Shown here: one piece after another, positions 8,877-15,715 of the stretch
Layout of the letters: each line of letters opens with the position of its first letter
Numbering within the stretch: the first letter of the stretch is position 1
From: Streptomyces meridianus
GTDB taxonomy: Bacteria > Actinomycetota > Actinomycetes > Streptomycetales > Streptomycetaceae
Assembly: GCF_023703325.1 (NCBI RefSeq)
Contig: NZ_JAMQGM010000031.1
Location: 27,521 to 91,520 of the forward strand
DNA: 64,000 nucleotides
Direction: 5' to 3'
Position numbers and translations under genes: made by a program
The notes under the pieces: generated by a model
Told to the model about the DNA's origin: nothing
The model's database searches: none
Seen by the model: the letters and a program-made list of their open reading frames with translations, nothing else

Positions 8877-8894
8877 CCTGAACCGAGGTTGAGG
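8877..8894. promoter_or_regulatory. SoxR-type operator between flavin reductase and soxR
   Basis: CCTGAACCGAGGTTGAGG is an 18-bp near-perfect palindrome, the same length and outer bases as the E. coli soxS box CCTCAAGTTAACTTGAGG. On the minus strand it lies between TTGACC (8893-8898) and GAGAGT (8868-8873) with a 19-base spacer, the long spacer typical of MerR-family-activated promoters. On the plus strand CTGAAC (8878-8883) and TAGGGT (8901-8906) are 17 bases apart and end 7 bases before soxR, so SoxR would also occupy its own promoter. Confidence 0.8.
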
Positions 8895-8913
8895 TCAAGC
8901 TAGGGTCACTCTC

Positions 8914-9369
8914 ATGCCCGATTCCTCTTCGGCCGCGCCCGAGCTGACCATCGGCGAGTTGTCCCGGCGCAGCGGCGTTCCGGCCTCCGCGCTCCGCTTC
9001 TACGAACGGCAGGGACTCATTCACAGTCGCCGCACCAGCGGCAACCAGCGCCGCTACCACCGGACCACTCTCCGCCGGATCGCGTTCCTGAGGGCGTCTC
9101 AGAGCGTGGGCATGCCGCTGTCGGTCATCGGCGAGGTGCTGGGGTTCCTGCCGGAGGACACCGCACCCACCCGGGAGATGTGGGCGACAGCGTCGGAGTG
9201 CTGGACGAAGGAGATCAATGCCCGGATCGCGAAGATGGAGCGGATGCGGGACCGGTTCACCGAGTGCATCGGGTGCGGCTGCCTGTCATTCGACGTGTGC
9301 GCGCTGGTGAATCCCGACGACGAACTCGCATCCCGCGGCCCCGGTCCCCGGCGGCTGCTCCAGCCCTGA
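8914..9369 (+). CDS. soxR: SoxR, redox-sensing MerR-family regulator
   Basis: A 151-residue transcription factor. Residues about 10-30 form the MerR winged helix (ELTIGELSRRSGVPASALRFYERQGL), followed by a dimerisation helix. The C-terminal CIGCGCLSFDVC holds four cysteines spaced C-x2-C-x-C-x5-C, the [2Fe-2S] ligand pattern of SoxR, then the usual NPDDELASRGPG. In Streptomyces SoxR answers to redox-active metabolites and controls a few oxidoreductase and transporter genes. Start at ATG 8914; TAGGGT ends seven bases before it and there is no ribosome-binding site, suggesting a leaderless mRNA. The divergent reductase gene is the obvious target. Confidence 0.93.
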   Translation: MPDSSSAAPELTIGELSRRSGVPASALRFYERQGLIHSRRTSGNQRRYHRTTLRRIAFLRASQSVGMPLSVIGEVLGFLPEDTAPTREMWATASECWTKEINARIAKMERMRDRFTECIGCGCLSFDVCALVNPDDELASRGPGPRRLLQP

Positions 9370-9450
9370 CCGGAGGCCGACGGGGCCCCCGGGGACGGCT
9401 CGGCCGCGGTCGATAGCGTGTGCGCCACAGAACCGAGCGATGGGACGCAG

Positions 9451-9885
9451 ATGTTGGACGAGTATCCCGGCCAGAGTGGACCCGGTGCGACGGTCGAGGC
9501 CCAGGCACACGCCGTGGGAACGATAAGGACCCAGTACGCACCCGACCCGGACGGCGACCCGGACCCGGGCGAGATCGTGTGGACCTGGGTGCCGTACGAG
9601 GAGAACGACGGACGCGGGAAGGACCGCCCGGTGCTCGTGGTGGCCCGCGAGGCGAAGGGCACCGTGCTCGCCGTCCAGCTCTCGAGCCGCTGCCACGACG
9701 ACGACCCGGAGTGGCTGCCGATGGGCTCCGGGCCGTGGGACCGGTCCGGGCGGGAGTCCTGGGTCGACCTGGAGCGGGTCCTGCGCGTGCACCCGGACGG
9801 CATGCGGCGCGAGGCGTGCGCGCTGGACCGGGCGCGGTTCAACCGGGTCGTCCACAGCCTGCAGTTGCGCTACGGGTGGCGCTGA
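9451..9885 (+). CDS. PemK/MazF-like toxin-family protein
   Basis: A 144-residue protein of the PemK/MazF-like group seen widely in actinobacteria. GEIVWTWVPYEENDGRGKDRPVLVVAR is the family's N-terminal beta-strand and loop, followed by VLAVQLSSRCH and SWVDLERVLRV. No antitoxin gene is next to it, so it may be a domesticated, non-toxin member. ATG 9451 follows GGGACG and lies about 25 bases after a likely TSS behind TAGCGT (9414-9419); an in-frame GTG at 9418 would overlap that -10 box. It ends six bases before the kinase gene ATG at 9891, suggesting co-transcription. Confidence 0.75.
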   Translation: MLDEYPGQSGPGATVEAQAHAVGTIRTQYAPDPDGDPDPGEIVWTWVPYEENDGRGKDRPVLVVAREAKGTVLAVQLSSRCHDDDPEWLPMGSGPWDRSGRESWVDLERVLRVHPDGMRREACALDRARFNRVVHSLQLRYGWR

Positions 9886-9890
9886 CCCCG

Positions 9891-10520
9891 ATGACGGACC
9901 ACCTGGTGCGTGACGCCGCGGCGCTGGCCCGACCCGGCGGGCGGGCGGTGCTCGGCATCGTCGGCCCGCCGGGCTCGGGCAAGTCGACGCTGGCGAAGCG
10001 CCTGGTCGCGGGGGTGAACGAGCAACTCGGGACGGATGCCGCCGCGTACTTCCCAATGGACGGCTTCCACCTGTCCAACGCCCAACTGACCCGCTTGGGA
10101 CTCCAACTGCGCAAGGGCTCCCCGCCGAGTTTCGACGTGCAGGGCTATCTGGCGCTGCTGGAACGGCTGTTGACGGACGACCGGCATCCGGTCTACCTCC
10201 CCGACTACGACCGGGAGCTGCACGAGCCGGTGGCGGCAAGGCTCGTGGTGCCGCCCACCGCCAGGCTCGTCGTCACCGAGGGGAACTACCTGGCCTGCGA
10301 CGAACCGGGCTGGCGCGAGTTGCGGGCGCGTCTCGCGGAGGTCTGGTACGTCGAGGTGCCGGCCGGTGTCCGGGAGGCACGGCTGGTGGAACGGCAACTG
10401 GCCGGGGGCCTGAGCCCCGAGGCGGCACGCGCGTGGGTCGAGACCAACGACCGGCCGAACGGCGAGCTGGTCGAGCGCTACCGGGGCAACTGCACCCGGA
10501 CCGTGGCCCCGGGCGGGTGA
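9891..10520 (+). CDS. Nucleoside/nucleotide kinase-family P-loop protein
   Basis: A 209-residue P-loop kinase of the uridine/pantothenate/fructose-kinase-like superfamily. Walker A is GPPGSGKST at about residues 23-31; FPMDGFHLSN is the substrate-binding segment with the catalytic-type Asp; PDYDRELHEPV and VVTEGNYLACDEPGW are hallmarks of this family, and the lid arginines appear in REARLVERQLAGGL. The true substrate is unknown: such proteins are usually annotated only as nucleoside/nucleotide kinase family. It directly follows the MazF-like gene. Confidence 0.82.
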   Translation: MTDHLVRDAAALARPGGRAVLGIVGPPGSGKSTLAKRLVAGVNEQLGTDAAAYFPMDGFHLSNAQLTRLGLQLRKGSPPSFDVQGYLALLERLLTDDRHPVYLPDYDRELHEPVAARLVVPPTARLVVTEGNYLACDEPGWRELRARLAEVWYVEVPAGVREARLVERQLAGGLSPEAARAWVETNDRPNGELVERYRGNCTRTVAPGG

Positions 10521-10636
10521 TCCGGTGGGGCAGGCACCTGGCGGGCCATGGGAGGCAGCGGGTTACGACAGCGTCACCCTCTGCGTTCCGGGGGAGAATG
10601 GGTGCACGGATCCAGCCGACGGACGAAAGGGCAACC

Positions 10637-11038
10637 ATGACCGAACGCAAGCCGCCGGGCCTCGACTTCGAGTCGTGGGTCGACAAGCAGATCCGTGAGG
10701 CGAGCGAGCGCGGCGCCTTCGACGACCTGGCCGGCGCGGGCAAGCCCCTCCCGGAGCTGGACCGGCCGTACGACGAGCTGTGGTGGGTCCGGAAGAAGAT
10801 GCACCAGGAGGGCGTGGCCGTGCTCCCGCCGGCGCTGGCGCTGCGCAAGGAGGCGGAGGACGTCCACGTGACGGCCGCGAAGGCGCGCTCCGAGGCCGAG
10901 GTGCGGCGGATCGTGGCGGAGATCAACGAGCGGATCGCGGAAGCGCTCAGGCGTCCGCCGGCCGGGCCGCCGCTGAGCCTCTCCCCGCTGGACGCCGACG
11001 AGGTCGTCGGCCGGTGGCGCGCGGAACGCTCCGACTGA
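10637..11038 (+). CDS. DUF1992 (DnaJ-homologue C28-type) protein
   Basis: A 133-residue cytoplasmic protein with the DUF1992 core: FESWVDKQIREASERGAFDDLAGAGKPLP followed by YDELWWVRKKMHQEGVAVLP. In eukaryotic DNAJC28 this domain follows a J-domain; bacterial stand-alone copies have no established function. The rest is a charged helix (RSEAEVRRIVAEINERIAEAL). Start ATG 10637 follows GAAAGGGCAACC. Confidence 0.85.
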   Translation: MTERKPPGLDFESWVDKQIREASERGAFDDLAGAGKPLPELDRPYDELWWVRKKMHQEGVAVLPPALALRKEAEDVHVTAAKARSEAEVRRIVAEINERIAEALRRPPAGPPLSLSPLDADEVVGRWRAERSD

Positions 11039-11047
11039 GCCCCGCCC

Positions 11048-11086
11048 GCGCTACGCGTAGCGCACTGCATTACAGCGCTATACAAT
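11048..11086 (+). promoter_or_regulatory. Promoter and palindromic operator of the Phd-PIN pair
   Basis: A 16-bp perfect palindrome GCGCTACGCGTAGCGC (11048-11063) is followed by a third half-site GCGCTA (11075-11080) that touches the -10 box TACAAT (11081-11086). ATG 11093 begins six bases later, so the mRNA is probably leaderless. The arrangement suits autorepression by the antitoxin or the toxin-antitoxin complex. Confidence 0.6.
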
Positions 11087-11092
11087 GGTGTC

Positions 11093-11374
11093 ATGAAGAC
11101 GATTACCCAGCGTGAACTCGCGGCGCGCTCCAAAATCGTTCTCGACGACGTGGAGGCCGGGGAGGTCTACCACATCACCCGGAACGGCGTGGAGATCGCC
11201 GAGGTCAGACCCCTCAGCACCCGCCGGCGCTTCGTTCCGGTCGAGGAACTGCAGCAGAGGTGGCGCAACGCTCCGCCCGTGAGTCATGCCCGGATGCGTG
11301 AGGAAGCGGACGAGTTCTTCGGGGACGAGGACCGGGTCGGCGACGACGCGAACGCCTGGGACCGGCGTGACTGA
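11093..11374 (+). CDS. Phd/YefM-family antitoxin
   Basis: A 93-residue antitoxin. The N-terminal MKTITQRELAARSKIVLDDVEAGEVYHITRNGVEIAEV is the DNA-binding Phd/YefM fold, and the acidic C-terminus (REEADEFFGDEDRVGDDANAW) would wrap and block the toxin. The toxin gene starts inside it (8-base overlap), the standard toxin-antitoxin layout. Transcription appears leaderless from the TACAAT box. Confidence 0.9.
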   Translation: MKTITQRELAARSKIVLDDVEAGEVYHITRNGVEIAEVRPLSTRRRFVPVEELQQRWRNAPPVSHARMREEADEFFGDEDRVGDDANAWDRRD

Positions 11375-11771
11375 CCGGCACCCCCGGGGGCTCCTCGACA
11401 CCTGCGTGGTCATCGACCTGCCCACGATCGACCCGCGGTTCCTGCCCGTGGAGGCGGCCATCGCCTCGGTCGTGCTCGCAGAGCTCGCCCAGGGTGTGGC
11501 GATGACGAGCGACCCGGTGGAGACCATGGCGCGCGCCGAGCGGCTCGCCGACGCCGAGGCGGCGTTCTCCACCATCCCGTTCGACCGGGAGGCCGCCCGC
11601 CGCTTCGGCTCCCTGGTGGCCCTGACGCTGAAGGCCAACCGCAATCCGCGTCCACGCCGCATGGACCTGATGATCGCCGCCACGGCGGCAGCGCACGGCC
11701 TGCCCCTGTTCACCCGCAACATCGCCGACTTCCGCGGCCTGGAGGACGGAGTGGAGATCGTCGCCGTCTGA
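11367..11771 (+). CDS. PIN-domain (VapC-like) ribonuclease toxin
   Basis: A 134-residue PIN-domain toxin expected to cleave RNA with Mg2+. The first acidic residue is in LLDTCVVIDLP, an acid in VLAELAQGV follows, and RRMDLMIAATAAAHGLPLFTRNIADF supplies the late acidic residues and the TRN-x2-DF signature. GTG 11367 is chosen because it gives the PIN start immediately and overlaps the antitoxin stop by eight bases; the open frame reaches further left but only through antitoxin sequence. It is neutralised by the upstream Phd/YefM protein. Confidence 0.88.
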   Translation: MTDRHPRGLLDTCVVIDLPTIDPRFLPVEAAIASVVLAELAQGVAMTSDPVETMARAERLADAEAAFSTIPFDREAARRFGSLVALTLKANRNPRPRRMDLMIAATAAAHGLPLFTRNIADFRGLEDGVEIVAV

Positions 11772-11920
11772 GCCCGCCGGGGAGGCCGCCACGCCGGAGA
11801 ACCGCACGCAGTCGCGCCCGCAATCTGCCGGGACGCCGTTGTCCGCTGCACGGCCCCGACCCGTGCGAGCCCGTGTGCGGGCGGCGCGCTTCCCACGAAC
11901 CGGCGCGCAGGAATCCCGTC

Positions 11921-11968
11921 AACGCCTCGGCGGCGGCCCCCGGAAAGGGGTGCCGCCGCCGAGGCGTT
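11921..11968. terminator. Bidirectional terminator hairpin
   Basis: A 17-bp perfect stem (11921-11937 paired with 11952-11968, arms beginning AACGCCTCGG) with an inner CCCC/GGGG extension. It sits between the ends of the PIN toxin gene and the convergent YqcI/YcgG gene and should end both transcripts. Confidence 0.75.
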
Positions 11969-12001
11969 CACCTGGCCGTGATCGCGGCCGGTCGACGACG
12001 C

Positions 12002-12763
12002 TCAGGCCCGCGCGGGCTCGCGGTCGCCCTCCAGCTCCAGGCCCTGGTCGAGTTCCCTCTCCAGCTCCTGATCGAGGTCCGGCTCGGTGACGTGGGCCGT
12101 CGCCGGGGCGCTCTCGCGTGCGGAGAACGGGCACTGCCAGTCCGCGGCCTTGGGGCGGCCGGAGTAGCGCCGCGCCTCGGACAGCTGCTCGTACTCGTAC
12201 AGGTTCGGGTTGATGTCGCCCTGAAGCTTGATGTCCTGCTTGCGTATCTTGTCGGCCAGCCGGTCCCACATGCCCGCCCGCTTGATACGCGCGAACTGCT
12301 CGTGGGAGTTGAACGCCAGCATCGGGAACGGGGGCCTGCGGCCGAGCCGGACGTGGGTCTCGTGCAGTCCGATCACGAAGAACGGGTGTCCGGCGACGCT
12401 GAAGGCGAATTCTCCGGAGGAGGCGTCCGAGGAGTAACCCTCGGCCCAGCGGTAGGACTCGGCGTCGTACTCGTGCAGCAGTTGGAGCTGCTGCCAGAGC
12501 AGGCTCTCGAACTCGAGCTCGTCCACACCGCGCGGCTGCTCGAAGGTCGCGACGAAGCTGGTGAAGGACCGGGCGCTCCAGTCCGCGGACTGCACGAACC
12601 GCTCGAGATCGCGGGCCATGCGGCGGGCCGATTCGTCACTGCCCAGCCGTTCGTAGTGCCGATGATCGATCCCGCCCTGACGCCAGGCCGACCGGCCCGC
12701 CAGACAGGAAAACCTGTCCCCCAGCAAGAACTTCTCGACCTCACCACGCGCTTCCGCGGTCAT
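12002..12763 (-). CDS. YqcI/YcgG-family protein (GntA-related)
   Basis: A 253-residue protein of the YqcI/YcgG family. Recognisable pieces are GDRFSCLAGRSAWRQGGIDHRHYERLG near the N-terminus, EFAFSVAGHPFFVIGLHETHVRLGRRPPFPMLAFNSHEQF in the middle and DINPNLYEYEQLSEARRYSG near the end. GntA, the heme-dependent N-hydroxylase of guanitoxin synthesis, belongs to this family, so a heme-linked N-oxygenation is possible but not shown. An acidic tail (EPDLDQELERELDQGLELEG) follows the domain. ATG 12763 is fixed by GGAAGGAGGG just upstream; the open frame to 12958 has no such site. No biosynthetic partners are adjacent. Confidence 0.8.
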   Translation of the reverse strand: MTAEARGEVEKFLLGDRFSCLAGRSAWRQGGIDHRHYERLGSDESARRMARDLERFVQSADWSARSFTSFVATFEQPRGVDELEFESLLWQQLQLLHEYDAESYRWAEGYSSDASSGEFAFSVAGHPFFVIGLHETHVRLGRRPPFPMLAFNSHEQFARIKRAGMWDRLADKIRKQDIKLQGDINPNLYEYEQLSEARRYSGRPKAADWQCPFSARESAPATAHVTEPDLDQELERELDQGLELEGDREPARA

Positions 12764-13110
12764 GGCCGGCCCTCCTTCCCATTGCACGCTCCCGAGGGAG
12801 ATCAACTCCTGCACAATGCCATGGCTGTCGTTCCGGATTCCTGCCCGATCGCACGGCAACCGCCCAGCTCGAACAGCCCGCAGGACGGGCTGAGGCCGGG
12901 ATCGGCCGCGGATCGGAAAAGGGCACCCCGGCGATTGTGACGGTGCAGGCCCGATCAAGGAAATCCGCCCCGTCCCCCTTCGTTCCCCGCCACCCCTGTC
13001 AGGGCGTTGACGACCGCTCCGGTCTCACGTCGCGCGATGGTGCGGACGCGATCGGTCACGGTGTACGTGGCGGGCGGGCCGGTACGCGGGCGGCTCGCGC
13101 CTGCGTCCGA
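12764..13110. other. Intergenic region, no gene seen
   Basis: 347 bases between two minus-strand genes. It should contain the promoter of the YqcI/YcgG gene at its left end and the 3' end of the GNAT transcript at its right. Frames here are antisense shadows. No repeat, RNA gene or strong hairpin was recognised. Confidence 0.5.
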
Positions 13111-14019
13111 TCAGCCGAGTTCGAGGCTCGTGACAGCGTACGTGCACTCGGACCGTACCGGGAGGACGGGACCGTTGTACATGCGTACGGTGTGCGAGGA
13201 CGGTGACAGGCCACAGGCCTCCGCAAGGGCCGTCGCCGTTTCGTGGGTCTCGGGGACGTCGACGAAAACCTGTTCACCGGGATCGAGCACGGCAATCAGG
13301 GCGTCCAGGAGCGCTTCGGCGTCCTCGGCGGTGTCGGCGAACAGCGGCCCGATGCGCCGGCCGCTACGGGCGGGCCGGACGACCCCGTAGCCGGCGACGC
13401 CACCGTCACGGATGACGGCGCGGGCCGTGTGGCCGTCGGCCGACAGCCAGCGAGCGAGGAAGTCACGGCGCTCGGCGGGGAAGCACCGCCGGTCGTAGGC
13501 CGCGATCGCGTCGACGTGGTCCGCGGTGACGGGCACGACCTCTCCGCCGGCCAGGGGTTCCGCGGGGCCGGCGGCTTTGACGGGGCGGCCCGCCCAGCGA
13601 ACGGAGCGGTGGGACGCGGTGAAACCGGAGCGCTCGTAGGTGGCCTGCTGGGCGGGCACCGCGTCCAGGCCGACGGTCCGGCCGACGGCGTGCGGCAGGG
13701 CGGCGTGCCAGGTGGCGAGACCCAGCCCGCGCTCCCTGTGCTCCGGGTCGACGAGGTAGTAGCCCAGGAAGGCGTACTCGGGGGAGTAGATGACGACGGA
13801 GACCGCCGAGACGATCCGGCCGTCCAGCCGCCCGACGAAGAACCCGGCCGGGTCGGTGGGGTGGAAACAGGCCGCGTCCTGCCGTCCGGGATTCCAGTCC
13901 TCCACGGCGGCCCAGGCGACGACCTGTTCCCATTCCTCCAGCGAGGCCGTGGTGACGGTGAGCCCGTCCGCTGCCCCCGGGACGGGGCCCCCGGCGGATG
14001 AGCGCTGGTGAGCGGTCAT
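13111..14019 (-). CDS. GNAT-family N-acetyltransferase, two-domain
   Basis: A 302-residue acetyltransferase. The first GNAT domain shows the acetyl-CoA loop region DPEHRERGLGLATWHAAL near residues 92-109, then a second, GNAT-like C-terminal domain (DHVDAIAAYDRRCFPAERRDFLARWL ... GYGVVRPARSGRRIGPL). The order matches the YitH/HdeD-type proteins in which an acetyltransferase is followed by an Acetyltransf_18 domain. Substrate unknown. Start at ATG 14019. Confidence 0.82.
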   Translation of the reverse strand: MTAHQRSSAGGPVPGAADGLTVTTASLEEWEQVVAWAAVEDWNPGRQDAACFHPTDPAGFFVGRLDGRIVSAVSVVIYSPEYAFLGYYLVDPEHRERGLGLATWHAALPHAVGRTVGLDAVPAQQATYERSGFTASHRSVRWAGRPVKAAGPAEPLAGGEVVPVTADHVDAIAAYDRRCFPAERRDFLARWLSADGHTARAVIRDGGVAGYGVVRPARSGRRIGPLFADTAEDAEALLDALIAVLDPGEQVFVDVPETHETATALAEACGLSPSSHTVRMYNGPVLPVRSECTYAVTSLELG

Positions 14020-14065
14020 GGCGGACGTCCTCTCCGGGATGCAGCCCCACGTGGTCGGGAGTCGT

Positions 14066-14911
14066 TCAGGAACGCGGCACTCTCACCTCATCACGGATGC
14101 GCCCCGTCTTGTCGGCGAAGCTCTGAAGATCGATGGACGCCGGCGCGGCCCCCATGCTCGTGGCGTCGCTCTCCAGCACGCTGCCGAGCGCGCCGTTGTC
14201 CACCCAGACGCACACGGGGACGCTGATGTCCTGGCCGCTCTGGTGCTTCACGAGCACTTCGCACGTGACGGGCTCGTCCGAGCCGGCCGGGGTGAAGTCC
14301 TTGGGCGGGATCGGGACCTCCGCGCCGTCCCCTTCCGAAACGCCGTGCAGGAAGCTCGACTTCGACCTCTCCGGGTCGTCGAAGGTCCCGAAGTAGCCGG
14401 TGAAGACCAGGGCGCGGGTCTGCGTGCCGGTGCCGGCGGTGTACTGGCCGCTGACGGGTTTCACGCCGTGCTCGTAGCTGCCGTGGTCCGGAACCTTGTC
14501 GTCCATCATCCGGCTCAGGTCGTCGCCCAGGGTGTACGTGCCGTTGTCGAGCGTCTTCGGGAGCCTGAGCTCGTATTCGGGTGAGGCGGCTGCACTCGAG
14601 GAGTTGCTGCCGCCGCCGTCGGACATCCCCCGCAGGACGCCGATCACACCTGCCGCGAACACGACGGCCGCGATGGCGATCGCGACCGGCTTTCCGCGGT
14701 TCTTCTGCGGCGACGGGCCCATCGGGGGCTGCCCCCAGCCACCGCCCGGGTACGGCTGCTGTCCGTACGGCGCCGGCGGTTGCTGCGGGAACGGCGCCTG
14801 CGGCGGGTACGGCACCTGCGGGGGAGGGGCCTGCTGGTAGGGCTGCTGGGGAGGGGGCCCGCCATACGGAGGCGGGTGGGCGCCGGGCGGTTGCCAGGGT
14901 GGGTTGGTCAT
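14066..14911 (-). CDS. Membrane-anchored protein with Pro/Gln-rich cytoplasmic head
   Basis: A 281-residue protein of unknown function. Residues 1-70 are low-complexity Pro/Tyr/Gln (PPPYGGPPPQQPYQQAPPP), then one transmembrane helix (PVAIAIAAVVFAAGVIGVL), a Gly/Ser linker and an extracellular domain containing two cysteines (TCEVLVKHQ, VCVWVDNG). Pro-rich head plus one TM plus outer domain is common in actinobacterial surface proteins. Start ATG 14911 (MTNPPWQPPGA); the frame is open further upstream but without coding character. It does not appear to be co-transcribed with its neighbours. Confidence 0.7.
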   Translation of the reverse strand: MTNPPWQPPGAHPPPYGGPPPQQPYQQAPPPQVPYPPQAPFPQQPPAPYGQQPYPGGGWGQPPMGPSPQKNRGKPVAIAIAAVVFAAGVIGVLRGMSDGGGSNSSSAAASPEYELRLPKTLDNGTYTLGDDLSRMMDDKVPDHGSYEHGVKPVSGQYTAGTGTQTRALVFTGYFGTFDDPERSKSSFLHGVSEGDGAEVPIPPKDFTPAGSDEPVTCEVLVKHQSGQDISVPVCVWVDNGALGSVLESDATSMGAAPASIDLQSFADKTGRIRDEVRVPRS

Positions 14912-15278
14912 ATCCGGGGGGACTTCCTGTGGTGGGCCTCCGGCGAGCCCACAGGGGTGCCCGTGCACCCCGTTCGGGATGCACGAAGTCCGGCGGCGTC
15001 GCCAAGTCCCCCGTCCGCTTCGCCGAATTCGAGCAGACTGCCCAGAGCCTACCGATCGGCTCCGACGACGGCCGGGGAATCCGCGGATCGGGCCGTGGCT
15101 CTCCACGGCAGCGGCCGGCGCCAGTTCCCTGCGGCGTAGCACCGTGCCGGTCGCGGCCATGTGATCGCGCGAAAATCGGTTTACGTCTCCCCACCGCTGG
15201 CTAGCCTGGACCGGAACCATCGGAGATCCGACCGAACGCCGCGGGCGGATGCCCGCGCCACACTCCGGAGGGTGCACC
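14912..15278. other. Divergent intergenic region with a duplicated promoter
   Basis: 367 bases between the membrane-protein start and the small Cys-rich gene. GTTTAC (15179-15184) and TAGCCT (15202-15207), 17 bases apart, form a likely promoter for the small gene; the same pair recurs at 26003-26031. CCGGAGGG (15265-15272) is the ribosome-binding site. No other feature was recognised. Confidence 0.55.
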
Positions 15279-15340
15279 ATGGCCGACGTGTATGTGCCGC
15301 AGCGGGGCGATCGCTACCACCTCTACGAGGACTGCTCCGG
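15179..15340. repeat. Left copy of a duplicated promoter/gene segment
   Basis: This stretch matches 26003-26160 in the same orientation, from the -35/-10 elements through the ribosome-binding site into the coding region. From ATG to the first Cys codon the two copies differ at about one base in 57; the 5' leader is less similar. The copies lie just outside the two ends of the pglY-pglZ-brxD-brxHI block. Confidence 0.85.
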
Positions 15341-15482
15341 TATCGAGTACGGACGCAGCGGCAACGCCGCCAACGGGTGGGACACCTATCCCGCCTGCAT
15401 GATGCCCATCGCCGCCGCCGAGTCGGCGGGCAGGACCCTGTGCCGCAGCTGCTGCGCGAGGGCGGTCGCGGTCGCAGCCTGA
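15279..15482 (+). CDS. Small Cys-rich (putative zinc-binding) protein, copy A
   Basis: A 67-residue protein, MADVYVPQRGDRYHLYEDC then ...GRTLCRSCCARAV. A His, an early Cys and a CxxC-type pair near the end suggest a small zinc-binding fold (H-x4-C ... C-x2-C). No function is known to me. It is 75% or so identical to the protein at 26100-26297, and its upstream DNA is shared. It points toward, and is convergent with, brxHI. It lacks the coupled second gene that follows copy B. Confidence 0.75.
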   Translation: MADVYVPQRGDRYHLYEDCSGIEYGRSGNAANGWDTYPACMMPIAAAESAGRTLCRSCCARAVAVAA

Positions 15483-15715
15483 GCCTCCGGGAGGCGAGGC
15501 TGAGTGGGGTATCGCGAACTCTGCGGGGAGGGTGGTGCATTCGGACTTCTGGTTCAGGTTCCGGAGCCACGACTGGAGCCGCTTCTCCGCGGCGTTTCCC
15601 CGGAGTCTCAGGCACACCGAGCCGATCCCGTGATGGTGCGCGCTGCCCAGCAGAACGTCGACGCGGGCAGCGCCCTCCAGCGGGTGCACTCCGACAGGTC
15701 AGCTCCCGTGGGCCG

